NCBI RefSeq assembly: GCF_042477335.2 | Contig: NC_091727.1 | Coordinates: 140,804,501-140,868,500, forward strand | From: Ovis canadensis | Lineage: Eukaryota > Chordata > Mammalia > Artiodactyla > Bovidae | DNA length: 64,000 nt | Direction of reading: 5' to 3' | Shown: positions 1 through 11,044 of the stretch, piece after piece | How the letters are laid out: the number at the start of each line of letters is the position of its first letter | Numbering within the stretch: position 1 is the first letter of the stretch | Notes under the pieces: model-generated | What the model was told of the DNA's origin: nothing | What the model saw: the letters and a program-made list of their open reading frames with translations, nothing else | The model's database searches: none | Program-made: the position numbers and the translations under genes

Positions 1-384
1 AGGTCTCTCAAATGCATATGTCTTGATTATTCTGCTTCTAAGGATCTTGTTCATCTCAGTCATGATTTATTGGCATGCATTCAAAGTTTCAGCCATAAAG
101 TAAAGGTGAAAGTTGATATAACACTAAATGAAAATTCTTAAAATATATAGAGTATTTCTGTGAATTTAGTTAAGAAGAGCAACTTCTAGGTTTAAGGATG
201 ACAAAAATAATTTAACTCTCTGGCTTTAAGCTAGGATTTAACTTCACTTGTATGGAGGGAAAAACTCTCTTTGTTAGAAGGTAGAATTCCCTTATTAGAT
301 AGTTGAAGTGTTGTTCATTTAGACTTGGAGAGTATTTTCTGTGCATTGCTATGAATTCATCATGGAGGAATTCCTCTGTCTGTA
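1..384. other. no gene seen
   Basis: AT-rich sequence with no recognisable exon, RNA gene or repeat family. Short open frames here lack any domain and look like chance. Confidence 0.6.
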
Positions 385-592
385 GGGCTTCCCAAGTGGT
401 ACAGTGGTAAGGAATCCACCTGCCAATGCCAGAGATACAAGAGACAAGGGGGTTTGACTTCTGGGTTAGGAAGATCCTCTGGAGAGGGAAATGACAACCC
501 ACTCTGGTATTCTTGCCTGGAATATCCCATGGTCAGAAAAGTTGGCAGGCTACAGTCCAGGGAGTCCCAAAGAGTTGAACACTACTGAGTGC
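385..592 (+). mobile_element. Bov-tA SINE
   Basis: It starts with the tRNA-like head GGGCTTCCCAAGTGGTACAG and continues into the Bov-A body (CCCACTCTGGTATTCTTGCC, then GGCTACAGTCC). It is diverged, and no clear target-site duplication was found. Bov-tA elements are ruminant SINEs mobilised by BovB. Confidence 0.85.
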
Positions 593-743
593 ACATGTAA
601 ATATAGAATCTTTTGATTGACAAACTTGAACTGCAAGTTCATGAAACTTGTATTTTTTCATGGATTATCTGCACACATGGCGTAGAGTTGTAAGGGTTGC
701 TTTTATTCCTATGATGATGCTAGTAGTGATTTCTGCAATGATG

Positions 744-1190
744 AGAACAATGTAAATTATAAACAGTGTAAAAAGCACTGGACTGTAAGTCAGATGACTG
801 AATTTAAGACTTATTTGCCCCTGATTTATTCTGTGAACTTAGGAAGATGTATATTCTAAATGGGGCTGCCCTGGAGGCTCAGTGGTAAAGAATCTGCCTG
901 CCAACACAGGAGACGCGGGTTTGATCTCCGGGTTGGGAAGACCCCCTGGAGAAGGAAATGGCAGCCCACGCCAGTATTCTTGCCTGGGAAATCTCATGGA
1001 CAGAGGAACCTGGTAGGCTATAGTCCATGGGGTTGCAAAAGGGTTGGACATGACTTAGTGATTAAATAGCAACAATATTCTAAATGAGTCTTTAATCTGT
1101 AAAATGGTGGTAATGTTTACCTCATAGGGCTGTTGAAAGGATTAAATAAGATGTTGGGTGTGTAAGTACTTTATAAACTGTGGGATATTA
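744..1190 (+). mobile_element. MIR SINE split by a Bov-tA
   Basis: The left part (AAGCACTGGACTGTAAGTCA, about 770) and the right part (CTGTAAAATGGTGGTAATG, CTCATAGGGCTGTTG, about 1098-1133) match the body and 3' half of an ancient mammalian MIR in sense orientation. The two halves are separated by the Bov-tA at 863-1074. Confidence 0.75.
863..1074 (+). mobile_element. Bov-tA SINE with 12-bp duplication
   Basis: A complete Bov-tA with tRNA-like head, Bov-A body and A-rich tail. It is flanked by perfect 12-bp copies of ATATTCTAAATG at 851-862 and 1075-1086, which fixes both ends and shows that it inserted into the older MIR. Confidence 0.93.
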
Positions 1191-1589
1191 TACAAATAAT
1201 TTTTAGTAGAAGATTAATAATTTTGTTTCACTAATAAATTAAAATCCTGGTTCAGTTTGTTTTTGGATAAATAAATCTTGCTTTGTATTTCAGCTTATTC
1301 ATTTGTAAAGGCACTGAACTAATTTTAATGGACTAGTTATTTTCATAAAAAGTCCAGTGTCTTAGGTAAAATGTGTTATTTATGTACATGCAAAAACAAC
1401 AAGTTAATACTCAGTGAATTTCAGATGACCTCGATGTTTATATGCTAAGAGAAGAATAGCACATTGTTGCGATTTTACGTTTAGTGTTTTTTTCATATTT
1501 GCAATGCATTCCTATGCTTCCTTTTGGTTAATATTGGGTAATTTAGACAACCTTTAAGTATACATATATATATTTAAATATATATAAGG
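1191..1589. other. no gene seen
   Basis: AT-rich sequence with nothing recognisable beyond a short TA-rich run near 1561-1586. Confidence 0.55.
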
Positions 1590-1597
1590 AAGTATGT

Positions 1598-1732
1598 GCA
1601 TGCATGCTCAGTCGCTCAGTTGTGACCAACTCTTGTGACCCCATGGACTGTAGCCCACCAGGCTCCTTTGTCCATGGGATTTCCCAGGCAAGTATACTAG
1701 AGTGGGTTGCCATTTCCCTCTCCATTATAAGA
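1598..1732 (-). mobile_element. Bov-A SINE fragment, antisense
   Basis: The antisense Bov-A body (CTCAGTCGCTCAG, CCCATGGACTGTAGCCCACC, GGGTTGCCATTTCC) lacks the tRNA-like head. It is flanked by AAGTATGT at 1590-1597 and 1733-1740, so this is a 5'-truncated insertion, not a later deletion. Confidence 0.85.
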
Positions 1733-1740
1733 AAGTATGT

Positions 1741-2608
1741 TAATACCTAAACTATGTCTTTAGTAAATGTAAATTTACTGTTCCTTTGTAAGATATAAAA
1801 TACTACTTTCATCATAATCCTGCCCTCAAAGCTGTGGTGTCCAGCGTCACTGATTTGTTCTTTCTGGAATCAAATCCATTGTTCTGGGTAGTTAAGCATG
1901 GAGCCATGAATGGTGCTGTTGTTAACGAATTGTGAAGTCACAAACTCGGCCCAAGCTTATCCACTTATTTGTGCCAGAGTTTGGACTCTGTCTTCATTGT
2001 CACAGACATACATTGGAGTTCAAAGGCAGCAGGATACCTGAGACAAGACTCCTGAGTAAATTATGTCTCTACTGTCTGATTCAGACAGGTTCCCTCAACA
2101 GCTTTCCTGCATGAGGCTGGACTTTGGCCGCCACAAGGCAGCTCAAGATTAGGCGGAGGTGGTTGGGAAACCAGCTAGGAGTGAATTTCCTTTGATGGTT
2201 ATTTTTTCAAGGCAAAGATACAATTTATTGGCTAACCAATTGAAGTTACCCCTTGAGGAAAAAAACAACTGTCATCAGCAAGATGGGTTCTTCTGTTTTA
2301 TAATGTTAATGGGACAATCTATCAAAAGCCTCACACCCTTTCCCCCCAAAAGTCTACAGCAGAGCAGTCTTCCATATGGTTACTAATTTCTCAAATAAAA
2401 CTTGTGGGGCTACATTGCCTTCATCTTTTTGCCCTGTGAAGTTCCTGAAAGGAAATATCACAGTTGTTAAATACAAATGCATAATTTCATACAATAAAAA
2501 TGTAATAGCTATTTCCCATAAGGGCAAACTAGGCAGCAGATTATTTGGATCAAATCCTTTGGCTGAAAACAACTGAATAAAACACCATACAAACAGTGAG
2601 AATTTTCA
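1741..2608. other. no gene seen
   Basis: Apparently single-copy sequence. Short frames exist at 1932-2114 and 2159-2572 but have no domain and no exon-like context, so I do not call them. Part may be conserved non-coding sequence. Confidence 0.5.
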
Positions 2609-2732
2609 GGGATTCTGTGGTGGCCTAGTGGTTAGGATTCTGAGTTTTCACTGCCATGACTGTGGTTCAGTCCCTTGTCAGGAGACTGAGATCCTGCAAA
2701 CCACTTGGTATGGCCAAAAATAAATAAATTTG
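2609..2732 (+). mobile_element. CHR-type SINE
   Basis: Diverged tRNA-derived cetartiodactyl SINE: GGCCTAGTGGTTAGGATTC head, GACTGTGGTTCAGTCCC middle, GAGATCCTGCAAACC then TGGCCAAAAATAAATAAA tail. Confidence 0.75.
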
Positions 2733-2817
2733 CATAGGAAACTTACCCTAAAAAAAAACCGCTGAGGAGTTGAAAAGATAAATGCAGTCCTAGCAGGCCC
2801 ATTCTGAGGGGAAGCAT

Positions 2818-3036
2818 GGGCTTCCCTGGAGGCTCAGATGGTAAAGAATTTGCCTACAATACAGGAGATGTAAGAAATGCAGGTTTGATCCCTGAGTCTG
2901 GAAAAACCCCTGGAGAAGGAAATGACAAACCACTCCAGTGTTTTTGCCTGGAGAATTCTATGGACAGAGGAGCCTGGTGGGTTATAGCCCATGGGATCAC
3001 AAAAGAGTTGGACATGACTGAGAGACTAACGCTTTG
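2818..3036 (+). mobile_element. Bov-tA SINE
   Basis: Starts GGGCTTCCCTGGAGGCTCAG and ends near TTGGACATGACTGAGAGAC. It is full length in layout and several percent diverged from fresh copies. Confidence 0.88.
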
Positions 3037-3300
3037 ACCAAAGAGGCTAGCAGATTGTTTGAGTGTCAAAGTTGCTTTTGCCTTGAAGACATTGGAGGGG
3101 TAATGGTGATAGAATTCAAGGCACAGAGCACATTCAACGTAGAGACTTCTATACGATACATTTACCTACATTAAGCTGGATCCCCAAGGGGTACACACTA
3201 TCAAGATTAGGATAAATCAGAACTAATTGGTCACATCCTGATCCTCCAATCTAAACAGAGCAAAAGAAGGGAAAGGAAGGGGGATAAAATACTCCTGAGA

Positions 3301-3352
3301 AGATCTGTACCCTAGGAATATATGGCAGATTTGTACCCTAGGAATATATAGC
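3301..3352. repeat. 26-bp tandem duplication
   Basis: Two adjacent 26-bp units (3301-3326 and 3327-3352) share the core TGTACCCTAGGAATATAT and differ at two positions, both transitions. The surrounding 3037-3455 has no recognised gene or repeat. Confidence 0.9.
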
Positions 3353-3465
3353 ATAGATAGTCAAAGAATTTGGCTTGATGCGATCCCCAACTTGTAGAGT
3401 CCCCAAAACACAGCCAGAAGAAGGAAAGTATGCTTATGACAAGCCTTGGAGAATCTCCACAAACA

Positions 3466-3954
3466 ATTGTTTTTGATTTAATAAAGTTTTATTTTTCAAA
3501 ATGTATAGTTGGTGGGACCTGTTCATACATCTTCACCAGCAGTCGAGGCATCTCCACTCTTGGTGTTTCTGGTGTAAGTTAGTTTGAACTCTGTGCTTTG
3601 AAACCAGTTTTGAAAGTCCTTTACTAAGGAGCTCCGGAAGGGCAGCCCTGGCCATGGAACTACAAATCTTGTTTCTCAGAGACCACAGCTGCAGTTTTAA
3701 GCTTGCAGCTGGGAACTTCCTTATAGACTTTGTCATACGTTGCTCTGTCAAACAAATTGAGGTTTTTGAGCTTATTCCAAAATTTGCCTTTGGACCGCCT
3801 CTTCTTTTTGGCCTTGCCAAGTTTGTTCCCTGGGTCTTTGTCTTTCTTAGCTAGCTTTCTGGCATTTTTATTCTCCTTGTCATCCTTGAGTGGCATAGTG
3901 AAGCTTAGAGAGTGCTGCTGCCACTGCTACCTTGCTAAGACACTGGACCCAAAG
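3466..3954 (-). pseudogene. RPS25: processed pseudogene of ribosomal protein S25
   Basis: The minus strand encodes most of small-subunit ribosomal protein eS25, a protein of about 125 residues. One frame (3896 down to 3660) gives the start methionine, the lysine-rich N terminus and the segment [21 protein letters not shown] second frame carries ARAALPELLSKGLSKLVSKH further down, so there is a frameshift near 3655, and another disrupts the last 20 or so residues. There are no introns. A remnant AATAAA signal and an eroded poly(A) tract lie at the left end. TCCACAAACA at 3456-3465 and again at 3955-3964 forms a target-site duplication. This is a dead L1-mediated retrocopy with some 5' UTR retained; the parent gene lies elsewhere. 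Confidence 0.93.
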
Positions 3955-3964
3955 TCCACAAACA

Positions 3965-5348
3965 GTTTTTTAAGGGCGATAACTGGTAAAACAATTGAAG
4001 ATAATCAGACACATAGGAAATTTTTTTAAAAGAGACATGGACAACATAAATTATATTAATTGGTAACTTTGATGAATATTATGACTAAATCAGACTAATT
4101 CATTATGAGGTCCTCTCTCTGAATGCACAGATTGTGTTATGATGTAAGTATCATGACCACTATCTCTACATTCCTCAATATAAGTAACAAATAAATGTTT
4201 TTAATAATTAAATATCACAGAAGTAGTTGCATGTTGTATGCTTTTTAGTGAAATGTTGAATATTAGTTACCAGAATTCTTTTGTTTAATTATATGGAACA
4301 ATGGTCTGCTTTAGTACAAAATCTGCTGTTTCTAAACAGACATCATTGATTAGTATATAAACAGATAGTTTCAGTAATAGTGATACAGAATCATTGTCTG
4401 AATTGTCTTTGCACTCCATAATGTTCAGAGAATAGTAAAAGATAAATCTATTTTCTATTTTTTAACTCCAATGTAGATAGAATAGAAAACAAAATCAAAC
4501 AATTAAAGTGACAATAATGAAGCTTTCACTTAAATCCAAAGTGGTTACTATAGTAACTTGAAATTGGAACATTATAATAAAAGTAGAATGAAAAGATAAT
4601 TTCAAATGCTATATTAATCTTTTGAAATATAGAGAGGGAGTTGCTGTTTGATATTTGAAAGAGACTAGATTGCTATTGAAGCTTCTAAGAAGACTGATTT
4701 TGTCTTGGCTGCTTTCTTTTTTATATTAATGTAAAAAAACTCTGACTGAAGGCATTAACTTGGAGAGAATGGAATTGTTAGTTTTGCTCACATTAATCTA
4801 AGACTGATGACAATAACTTTCTACAAGTAACTTGTAATTATTCATGGGAATGGAGGGCAGATTGAAAAAGTGCTTTACACATGGCCTAAAGGATCAAATT
4901 TTTGATGTTTCTTTTCTACTTTCTCCATCATCAAGATAGAGATGCAGACACAGATGCAGGTATAACACAAAAGGTTTAACTAAAGAAGGAAGGAGTCGGG
5001 ATGAGTATGGAACTGCATTCAGCAGGCCCCATATCGAAACGAACTGAGGTTGTACTGTATTGAGGTCACTTTAAAGTTAGTGCTAGCACAGCTTCCTGGT
5101 TTGGAAACTAGAGATAAAGTAATTATCTACACATGAACAAATTCTGTTCTGAGAGCACATTTGTAAGTTTTCTTTGTTCATAAGTCCAACAGAGTAAGCC
5201 TAGGTACCCAACTAACACAGTCGGCTATATAGTACTGTGCTGCAATGGGTTTATAAAACTTTTCACACAAATAATACATTAAAAAAATACAAAAATTTAA
5301 AAAATAATCTTACAGTCCAGTACCTTGAAAAGCACAGTAGTGCAGTAC

Positions 5349-5349
<1 letters not shown>
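3965..5349. other. no gene; possible old repeat at the right end
   Basis: AT-rich and mostly unassignable. About 5170-5349, containing CCTAGGTACCCAACTAACAC and CTTACAGTCCAGTACCTTGA, reads like an interspersed repeat I have seen in artiodactyl DNA but cannot name. Confidence 0.45.

Positions 5350-5385
<36 letters not shown>
5350..5385. repeat. (CA)18 microsatellite
   Basis: An uninterrupted AC dinucleotide run of 36 bp, lying just upstream of an L1 3' fragment. Such uninterrupted runs are usually length-polymorphic. Confidence 0.97.
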
Positions 5386-5386
<1 letters not shown>

Positions 5387-5387
<1 letters not shown>

Positions 5388-5815
5388 GAATACTACTCAG
5401 CCATAAAAAAGAATGAAATAATGCCATTTGCAGCAACATGGATGTAAATAGAGATTATCATACTAAGTCAGAAAGAGAAAGACAAATACCATATATCACT
5501 TATATGGAATCTAAAATATGCCACAAATGAACCTATTTACAAAACAGAAACAGACTCACAGATATAGAGAACAGACTTGTGGTTGCCAAGTGGGGTAGTG
5601 GCAAAGGGAAGGGTTGGGAGTTTGGGGTTAGCAGATGAAAGCTATCATATATAGAATGGATAGACAACAAAGCCCTACTGTATAGCACAGGGAACTATAC
5701 TGAATATTCTGTGATAAACCATAATGGAAAAGAATATTTTTAAAAGTATCTGTAAATGTTTATAACTGAGTCACTTTGCTCTACAGCAGAGATTGGCACA
5801 ACGTTGTAAATCAAC
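5387..5815 (+). mobile_element. L1 3' end, sense
   Basis: It begins in the last codons of ORF2 (TACTACTCAGCCATAAAAAA) and runs through an artiodactyl L1 3' UTR (GTATAGCACAGGGAACTATA, then TTGTAAATCAACTAT). It is 5'-truncated and diverged. Confidence 0.82.
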
Positions 5816-5817
5816 TA

Positions 5818-6027
5818 TTGTGCTCAGTCACTTCAGTCATGTCTGACTCTTTGGGACCCTATGGAGTGTAACCCACCAAACTCTTCTGTCCATGAGATTT
5901 TCCAGGCAAGAATATTGGAGTGAGTTTCCATGCCCCTCTCCAGGGGATCTTCTCGATCTAAAGATTGAGCTCATGTCTCCTGCATCTCCTGCATTACAGG
6001 CAGATTCTTTACCCTTTGAACCACCAT
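5818..6027 (-). mobile_element. Bov-tA SINE, antisense
   Basis: Antisense Bov-tA from TGCTCAGTCACTTCAGTCAT to the head complement TTCTTTACCCTTTGAACCACC. It is diverged. It abuts the 3' end of the preceding L1 fragment. Confidence 0.87.
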
Positions 6028-6164
6028 AAAGTTAAAAAAAGAAAAGGGGTTATGAAGAAACAGAATAAATAACTTTGATGAAAAGACAAACCTCAAAAAT
6101 TAGTGCCTCTGACTCCCATAAACAAGGATAAGTCGCTCTCTTCTTAATGCACATTCAATCTTCT

Positions 6165-6251
6165 TGTCTGCTTGCCTGCCTTCCTTCCTTCCTTTCTCCC
6201 TCCTTTCCTTCTTCTTCATCTTCCTTTCTCCTTTTCTTCTCTCTTCCTTCT
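6165..6251. repeat. pyrimidine-rich low-complexity tract
   Basis: An interrupted CTTC/CCTT-rich stretch, almost free of purines on the plus strand. Confidence 0.85.
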
Positions 6252-6254
6252 GTA

Positions 6255-7200
6255 AATGTTCACTGAGCAACTCTATATTCCAGGCCCCGTGCTGTCCATG
6301 GGGAATATACTGAATAATACTGATGTAATCCTGTCTTCATCACACTTACAGTCTAGTCTAGTGGGAGATACAGACAATAAGCAATTACATGGATAATTAT
6401 TTAATTACAATGAGATTTGGGTGTCAACTGAAAAATAAAAGATACAACATGAGAGCTGTGAGTTCAGGTTTATTTGGGGTTTACTAAGGGCTTTAGCCCA
6501 GGAGACAGACTCTCAGATAGCTTCGAGGAACTGCACTGAAGAGGCAGAGGGAGAGGTCAGTATATAACAGATTTTGGAGAAGGGGATACGTGTGATCAAT
6601 CACACATATCTTGGTAGAAGTTTGGTGCTAATCACAAGGAGCAGATGTGTTTCCATTAATAATTTTAGAGCTTGTCTAGGTATGAGAAGATGAAAGAAAT
6701 ATGTTTCATAAAAGTTTATCCTGAAAATATGTGTGAAGTCCTTTTATGCCAGTTTTTCACAAAGCACAGAGTGCTTCTTCCCTGATTTCCACCCTGAACT
6801 CCTTTTAGAGGGTATTGAAGGTCAGTGACTGTAGTGGCTCGTGATTTCAGTCTTGTAGAACCAGATGGGGAGTGACATTCTTTAGTATGCAAGGGCTAAA
6901 ATTTAAAAGTACAGGGGGCACTGAGAGCATGTAACAGGAAGAAAAACTCATCCGAGGAGATAGTTAAGGTTTTGTGAGGAAATGATATTCATATTGATTA
7001 CTGTAGGGTGAATAGGATTTAACCAGCAGGTGAATGTAGGAGGAAAACAATGCAGGAAGAGCAAACAAGCGCAAGGGCCTGAGATGAAAAGGAACTTAGT
7101 GTGTTCGAAATAAAGAGAAAACCACTGATGCAGGAACATAGTGACCAAGATGAGATTAGAAGGGTAAGCAAAGGTCGTGAAAATTATAGTATGGTGGTTG
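6255..7200. mobile_element. ancient interspersed repeat, unassigned, split by an LTR
   Basis: The left part (TTCACTGAGCAACTCTATATTCCAGGCCC, about 6258; GTCTAGTGGGAGATACAGAC, about 6356) and the right part (AAGCGCAAGGGCCTGAGATG, about 7067) resemble the two halves of one old mammalian repeat. A similar layout is seen at 50395-51660. I do not name the family. The LTR at 6422-6900 lies between the halves. Confidence 0.45.
6422..6900 (-). mobile_element. solo LTR, antisense, class uncertain
   Basis: It starts TGTCAACTGAAAAATAAAAG, with GGTTTATTTGGGG giving an antisense AATAAA signal near 6472. There is no coding sequence. Its right half (GGTATGAGAAGATG, CCACCCTGAACTCC, TTGAAGGTCAG) recurs at 14838-15090, so both are copies of one LTR family. 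The right boundary is approximate. Confidence 0.65.
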
Positions 7201-7263
7201 GTTGTTTGATACTAACATTTCTTTATTTTTTTTTTAAATTTTTATATTGGAGTATAGTTGATT

Positions 7264-7487
7264 GAGCTTCCCAGGTGATGCAAGAGGTAAAGAACCTGCC
7301 TGCCAATTCAGGAGACGTAAGAGATATGAGTTCAGTGTCTGGGCTGGGAGATCCCCTAGAGGAGGGAAAGGCAACTCACTCCAGTATTCTTGCCTGGAGA
7401 ATCCCATGGACAGAAGAGCCTGGCGAGCTCTGGTCCTTATGGTCAGAAAGAGTCAGACACAACTGAAGCAACTTAGGATGCACACAG
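7264..7487 (+). mobile_element. Bov-tA SINE inside L1
   Basis: Complete Bov-tA in sense orientation, flanked by AGTTGATT at 7256-7263 and 7488-7495. It sits inside the antisense L1 tail. Confidence 0.92.
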
Positions 7488-7620
7488 AGTTGATTAATAA
7501 TGTTGTCTTAGTCCCAGATGTTCTGTTAGTTTTAGATTTCAAATAATTCAGTTATACATATACATGTATCTATTCTTTTTCAAATTCTTTTCCCATTTAA
7601 GTTATTATAATATATTGGGC

Positions 7621-10600
7621 TTGATTCTAGGACCTGACATTCCAGGTTCCTATGCAATATTGCTCTTTACAGCATCAGATCTTGCTTCTATCACCAGTGA
7701 CATCCACAACTGGGTATTGTTTTTGCTTTGGCTTCATCCCTTCATTCTTTCTGGAGTTATTTCTCCACTGATCTCCAGTAGCATATTGGGCACCTAATGA
7801 CCTGGGGAGTTCCTCTTTTGGTATCCTATCATTTTGCCTTTTGATACTGTTCATGGGGTTCTCAAGGCAAGAATATTGAAGTGGCTTGCCATTCCCTTCT
7901 CCAGTGGACCACATTCTGTCAGACCTCTCCACCATGACCCGCTCGTCTTGGGTTGCCCTGCAGGCATGGCTTGGTTTCACTGAGTTAGACAAGGCTGTGG
8001 TCCTAGTGTGATAAGATTGACTAGTTTTCTGTGAGTATGGTTTCAGTGTGTCTGCCCTCTGGTGCCCTCTTGCAACACTTACCATCTTACTTGGGTTTCT
8101 CTTACCTTGGGCATGGGATATCTCTTCACGGCTGCTCCAGCAACGCACAGCTGCTGCTCCTTACCTTGGACAAGGGGTATCTCCTTGCCGCCACCGTTCC
8201 TGACCTTCAATGTGGGAGAGCTCCTCTAGGCCCTCCTGTGCTGCACGGCCACCACTGAAGTGGTCAAACAAAGATGGCAAGGGTGAACATCAACATTCTA
8301 GGAATCAGCGAAATAAAATGGACTGGAGTGGGTGAATTTAACTCAGATGACCATTATATCTACTACTGCGGGCAGGAATCCCTCAGAAGAAATGGAGTAG
8401 CCATCATGGTCAACAAAAGAGTCCAAAATGCAGTTCTTGGATGCAATCTCAAAAACGACAGAATGATCTCTGTTCGTCTCCAAGGCAAACCATTCAGTAT
8501 CACAGTTATCCAAGTCTATGCCCCAACCAGTAATGCTGAAGAAACTGAAGTTGAATGGTTTTATGAATACCTACAAGATCTTTTAGAACTAACACCAAAA
8601 AACATCTCCTTTTCATTATAGGGGATTGGAATGCAAAGTAGGAAGTCAAGAAACACCTGGAGTAACAGGCAAATTTGGCCTTGGAATGCGGAATGAAGCA
8701 GGGCAAAGACTAATAGAGTTTGCCAAGAAAATGCACTGCTCTGGGCAAACACCCTCTTCCAACAACACAAGAGAAGACTACACATGGACATCACCAGATG
8801 GTCAAAACCAAAATCAGATTGATTATATTCTTGGCAGCCAAAGATGGAGAAGCTCTATACAGTCAACAAAAACAAGACCAGGAGCTGATTGTGGCTCAGA
8901 TCATGAACTCCTTATTGCCAAATTCAGACTTAAATTGAAGAAAGTAGGTAAAACCGCTAGACCATTCAGGTATGACCTAAATCAAATCCCTTATGATTAT
9001 ACACTGGAAGTGAGGAATAGATTTAAGAGTCTAGATCTGATAGATAGAGTGCCTGATGAACTATGGAGTGAGGTTCATGACTCTGTACAGGAGACAGGGA
9101 TCAAGACCATCCCCATGGAAAAGAAATGCAAAAAGGCAAAATGGCTGTCTGGGGAGGCCTTACAAATAGCTGTGAAAAGAAGAGAGGTGAAAAGCAAAGG
9201 AGAAAAGGAAAGATATAAGCATCTGAATGCAGAGTTCCAGAGAATAGCAAGAAGAGATAAGAAAGCCTTCTTCAACGATCAATGCAAAGAAGCAGAGGAA
9301 AACAACAGAATGGGAAAGACTAGAGATCTCTTTAAGAAAAGTAGAGATACCAAGGGAATATTTCATGCAAAGATGGGCTCAATAAAGGACAGAAATGGTC
9401 TGGTCCTAACAGAAGCAGAAGATATTAAGAAGAGGTGGCAAGAATACATGGAAGAACTGTACAAAAAAGATCTTCACAACCCAGATAATCATGATGATGT
9501 GATTACTAATCTAGTGCCAGACATGTTGGAATGTGAAGTCAAGTGGGCCTTAGAAAGCATCACTACGAACAAAGCTAGTGGAGGTAATGGAATTCCAATT
9601 GAGCTGTTTCAAATCCTGAAAGATGATGCTGTGAAAGTGCTCCACTCAATATGCCAGCAAATTTGGAAAACTCAGCAGTGGCCACAGGACTGGAAAAGAT
9701 CAGTTTTCATTCCAATTCCAAAGAAAGGCAATGCCAAAGAATGCTCAAACTACTGCACAATTGCACTCATCTCACATGCTAGTAAAGTAATGCTCAAAAT
9801 TCTCCAAGTCAGGCTTCAGCAATACGTGAACTGTGAACTCCCTGATGTTCAAGCTGGTTTTAGAAAAGGCAGAGAAACCAGAGATCAAATTGCCAACATC
9901 CACTAGATTGTGGAAAAAGCAAGAGAGTTCCAGAAAAAACATCTATTTCTGCTTTATTGACTATGCCAAAGCCTTTGACTGTGTAGATCAGAATAAACTG
10001 TGGAAAATTCTGAAAGAGATGGGGGTACCAGACCACCTGACCTGCCTCTTGAGAAATCTGTATGCAGGTCAGGAAGCAACAGTTAGAACTGGACATGGAA
10101 CAACAGACTGGTTCCAAATAGGAAAAGGAGTACGTCAAGGCTGTATATTGTCACCCTGTTTATTTAACTTATATGCAGAGTACATCATGAGAAACGCTGG
10201 GCTGGAAGAAACACAAGCTGGAATCAAGATTGCTGGGAGAAATATCAATAACCTCAGATATGCAGATGACACCACCCTTATGGCAGAAAGTGAAGAGGAG
10301 CTAAAAAGCTTCTTCATGAAAGTGAAAGAGGAGAGTGAAAAAGTTGGCTTAAAGCTCAACATTCAGAAAACGAAGATCATGGCATCTGGTCCCATCACTT
10401 CATGGGAAATAGATGGAGAAACAGTAGAAACAGTGTCAGACTTTATTTTGGGGGGCTCCAAAATCACTGCAGAGGGTGACAGCAGCCATGAAATTAAAAG
10501 ACACTTACTCCTTGGAAGCAAAGTTATGACCAACCTAGATAATATATTCAAAAGTAGAGACATGACTTTGCCGACTAAGGTCCGTGTAGTGAAGGCTGTG

Positions 10601-11044
10601 GTTTTTCCTGTGGTCATGTATGGATGTGAGAGTTGGACTGTGAAGAAGGCTGAGTGCCGAAGAATTGATGCTTTTGAACTGTGGTGTTGGAGAAGACTCT
10701 TGAGAGTCCCTTGGACTGCAAGGAGATCCAACGAGTCCATTCTGAAGGAGATCAACCCTGGGATTTGTTTGGAAGGAATGATGCTGAAGCTGAAACTCCA
10801 GTACTTTGGCCACCTCATGCGAAGAGTTGACTCATTGGAAAAGACTCTGATGTTGGGAGGGATTGGGGCAGGAGGAGAAGGGAACGACCGAGGATGAGAT
10901 GGCTGGATGGCATCACTGACTCGATGGACGTGAGTCTGAGTGAACTCCGTGAGATGGTGATGGACAGGGAGGCCTGGCGTGCTGTGATTCATGGGGTCAC
11001 AAAGAGTCAGACACGACTGAGCGACTGCATTGAACTGAACTGAG
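7621..11044 (+). mobile_element. near full-length BovB LINE
   Basis: A 3.4-kb BovB, a non-LTR retrotransposon of the RTE clade. It has a roughly 650-bp 5' region, a coding region for AP-type endonuclease plus reverse transcriptase, and the usual 3' end CACGACTGAGCGACTGCATT followed by TGAACTGAACTGAG. The perfect 10-bp duplication TATATTGGGC at 7611-7620 and 11045-11054 fixes both ends and shows insertion into an L1 tail. It is the longest BovB in the window and the only one with a 5' region. Confidence 0.95.
8274..10992 (+). pseudogene. BovB endonuclease-reverse transcriptase, frameshifted
   Basis: The polyprotein of the BovB above would nick target DNA and copy the element RNA in the nucleus. 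Three frames carry it in order. 8274-8621 holds the N-terminal endonuclease (GISEIKWTG, IQVYAPT). 8626-9906 holds the rest of the endonuclease (GSDHELLIAKF and a DYIL motif) and the start of the RT. 9833-10897 holds the RT core: FIDYAKAFD, RQGCILSPCLF and the catalytic YADD. The lesions are two short deletions near 8600-8635, at an A run and in GATTGGAATGCAAAGTAGG, a TAG stop at 9904-9906, an extra A near 9935, and a frameshift near 10885 before the C-terminal segment. The catalytic residues survive, so decay is recent, but the copy cannot make a full protein. Confidence 0.92.

Noticed and set aside
385..420. tRNA-like sequence at the head of SINEs
   Set aside because: These are decayed tRNA-derived SINE heads that cannot fold as a complete tRNA gene.
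860..1069. Repeated open frames across Bov-tA copies (this and similar SINEs)
   Set aside because: They arise from the SINE sequence, which is transcribed by RNA polymerase III and not coding.
7675..8148. 157-codon frame antisense to the BovB 5' region
   Set aside because: It lies wholly inside BovB; its SCLENPMNS-like segment is just the complement of sequence shared with Bov-A. Shadow frame.
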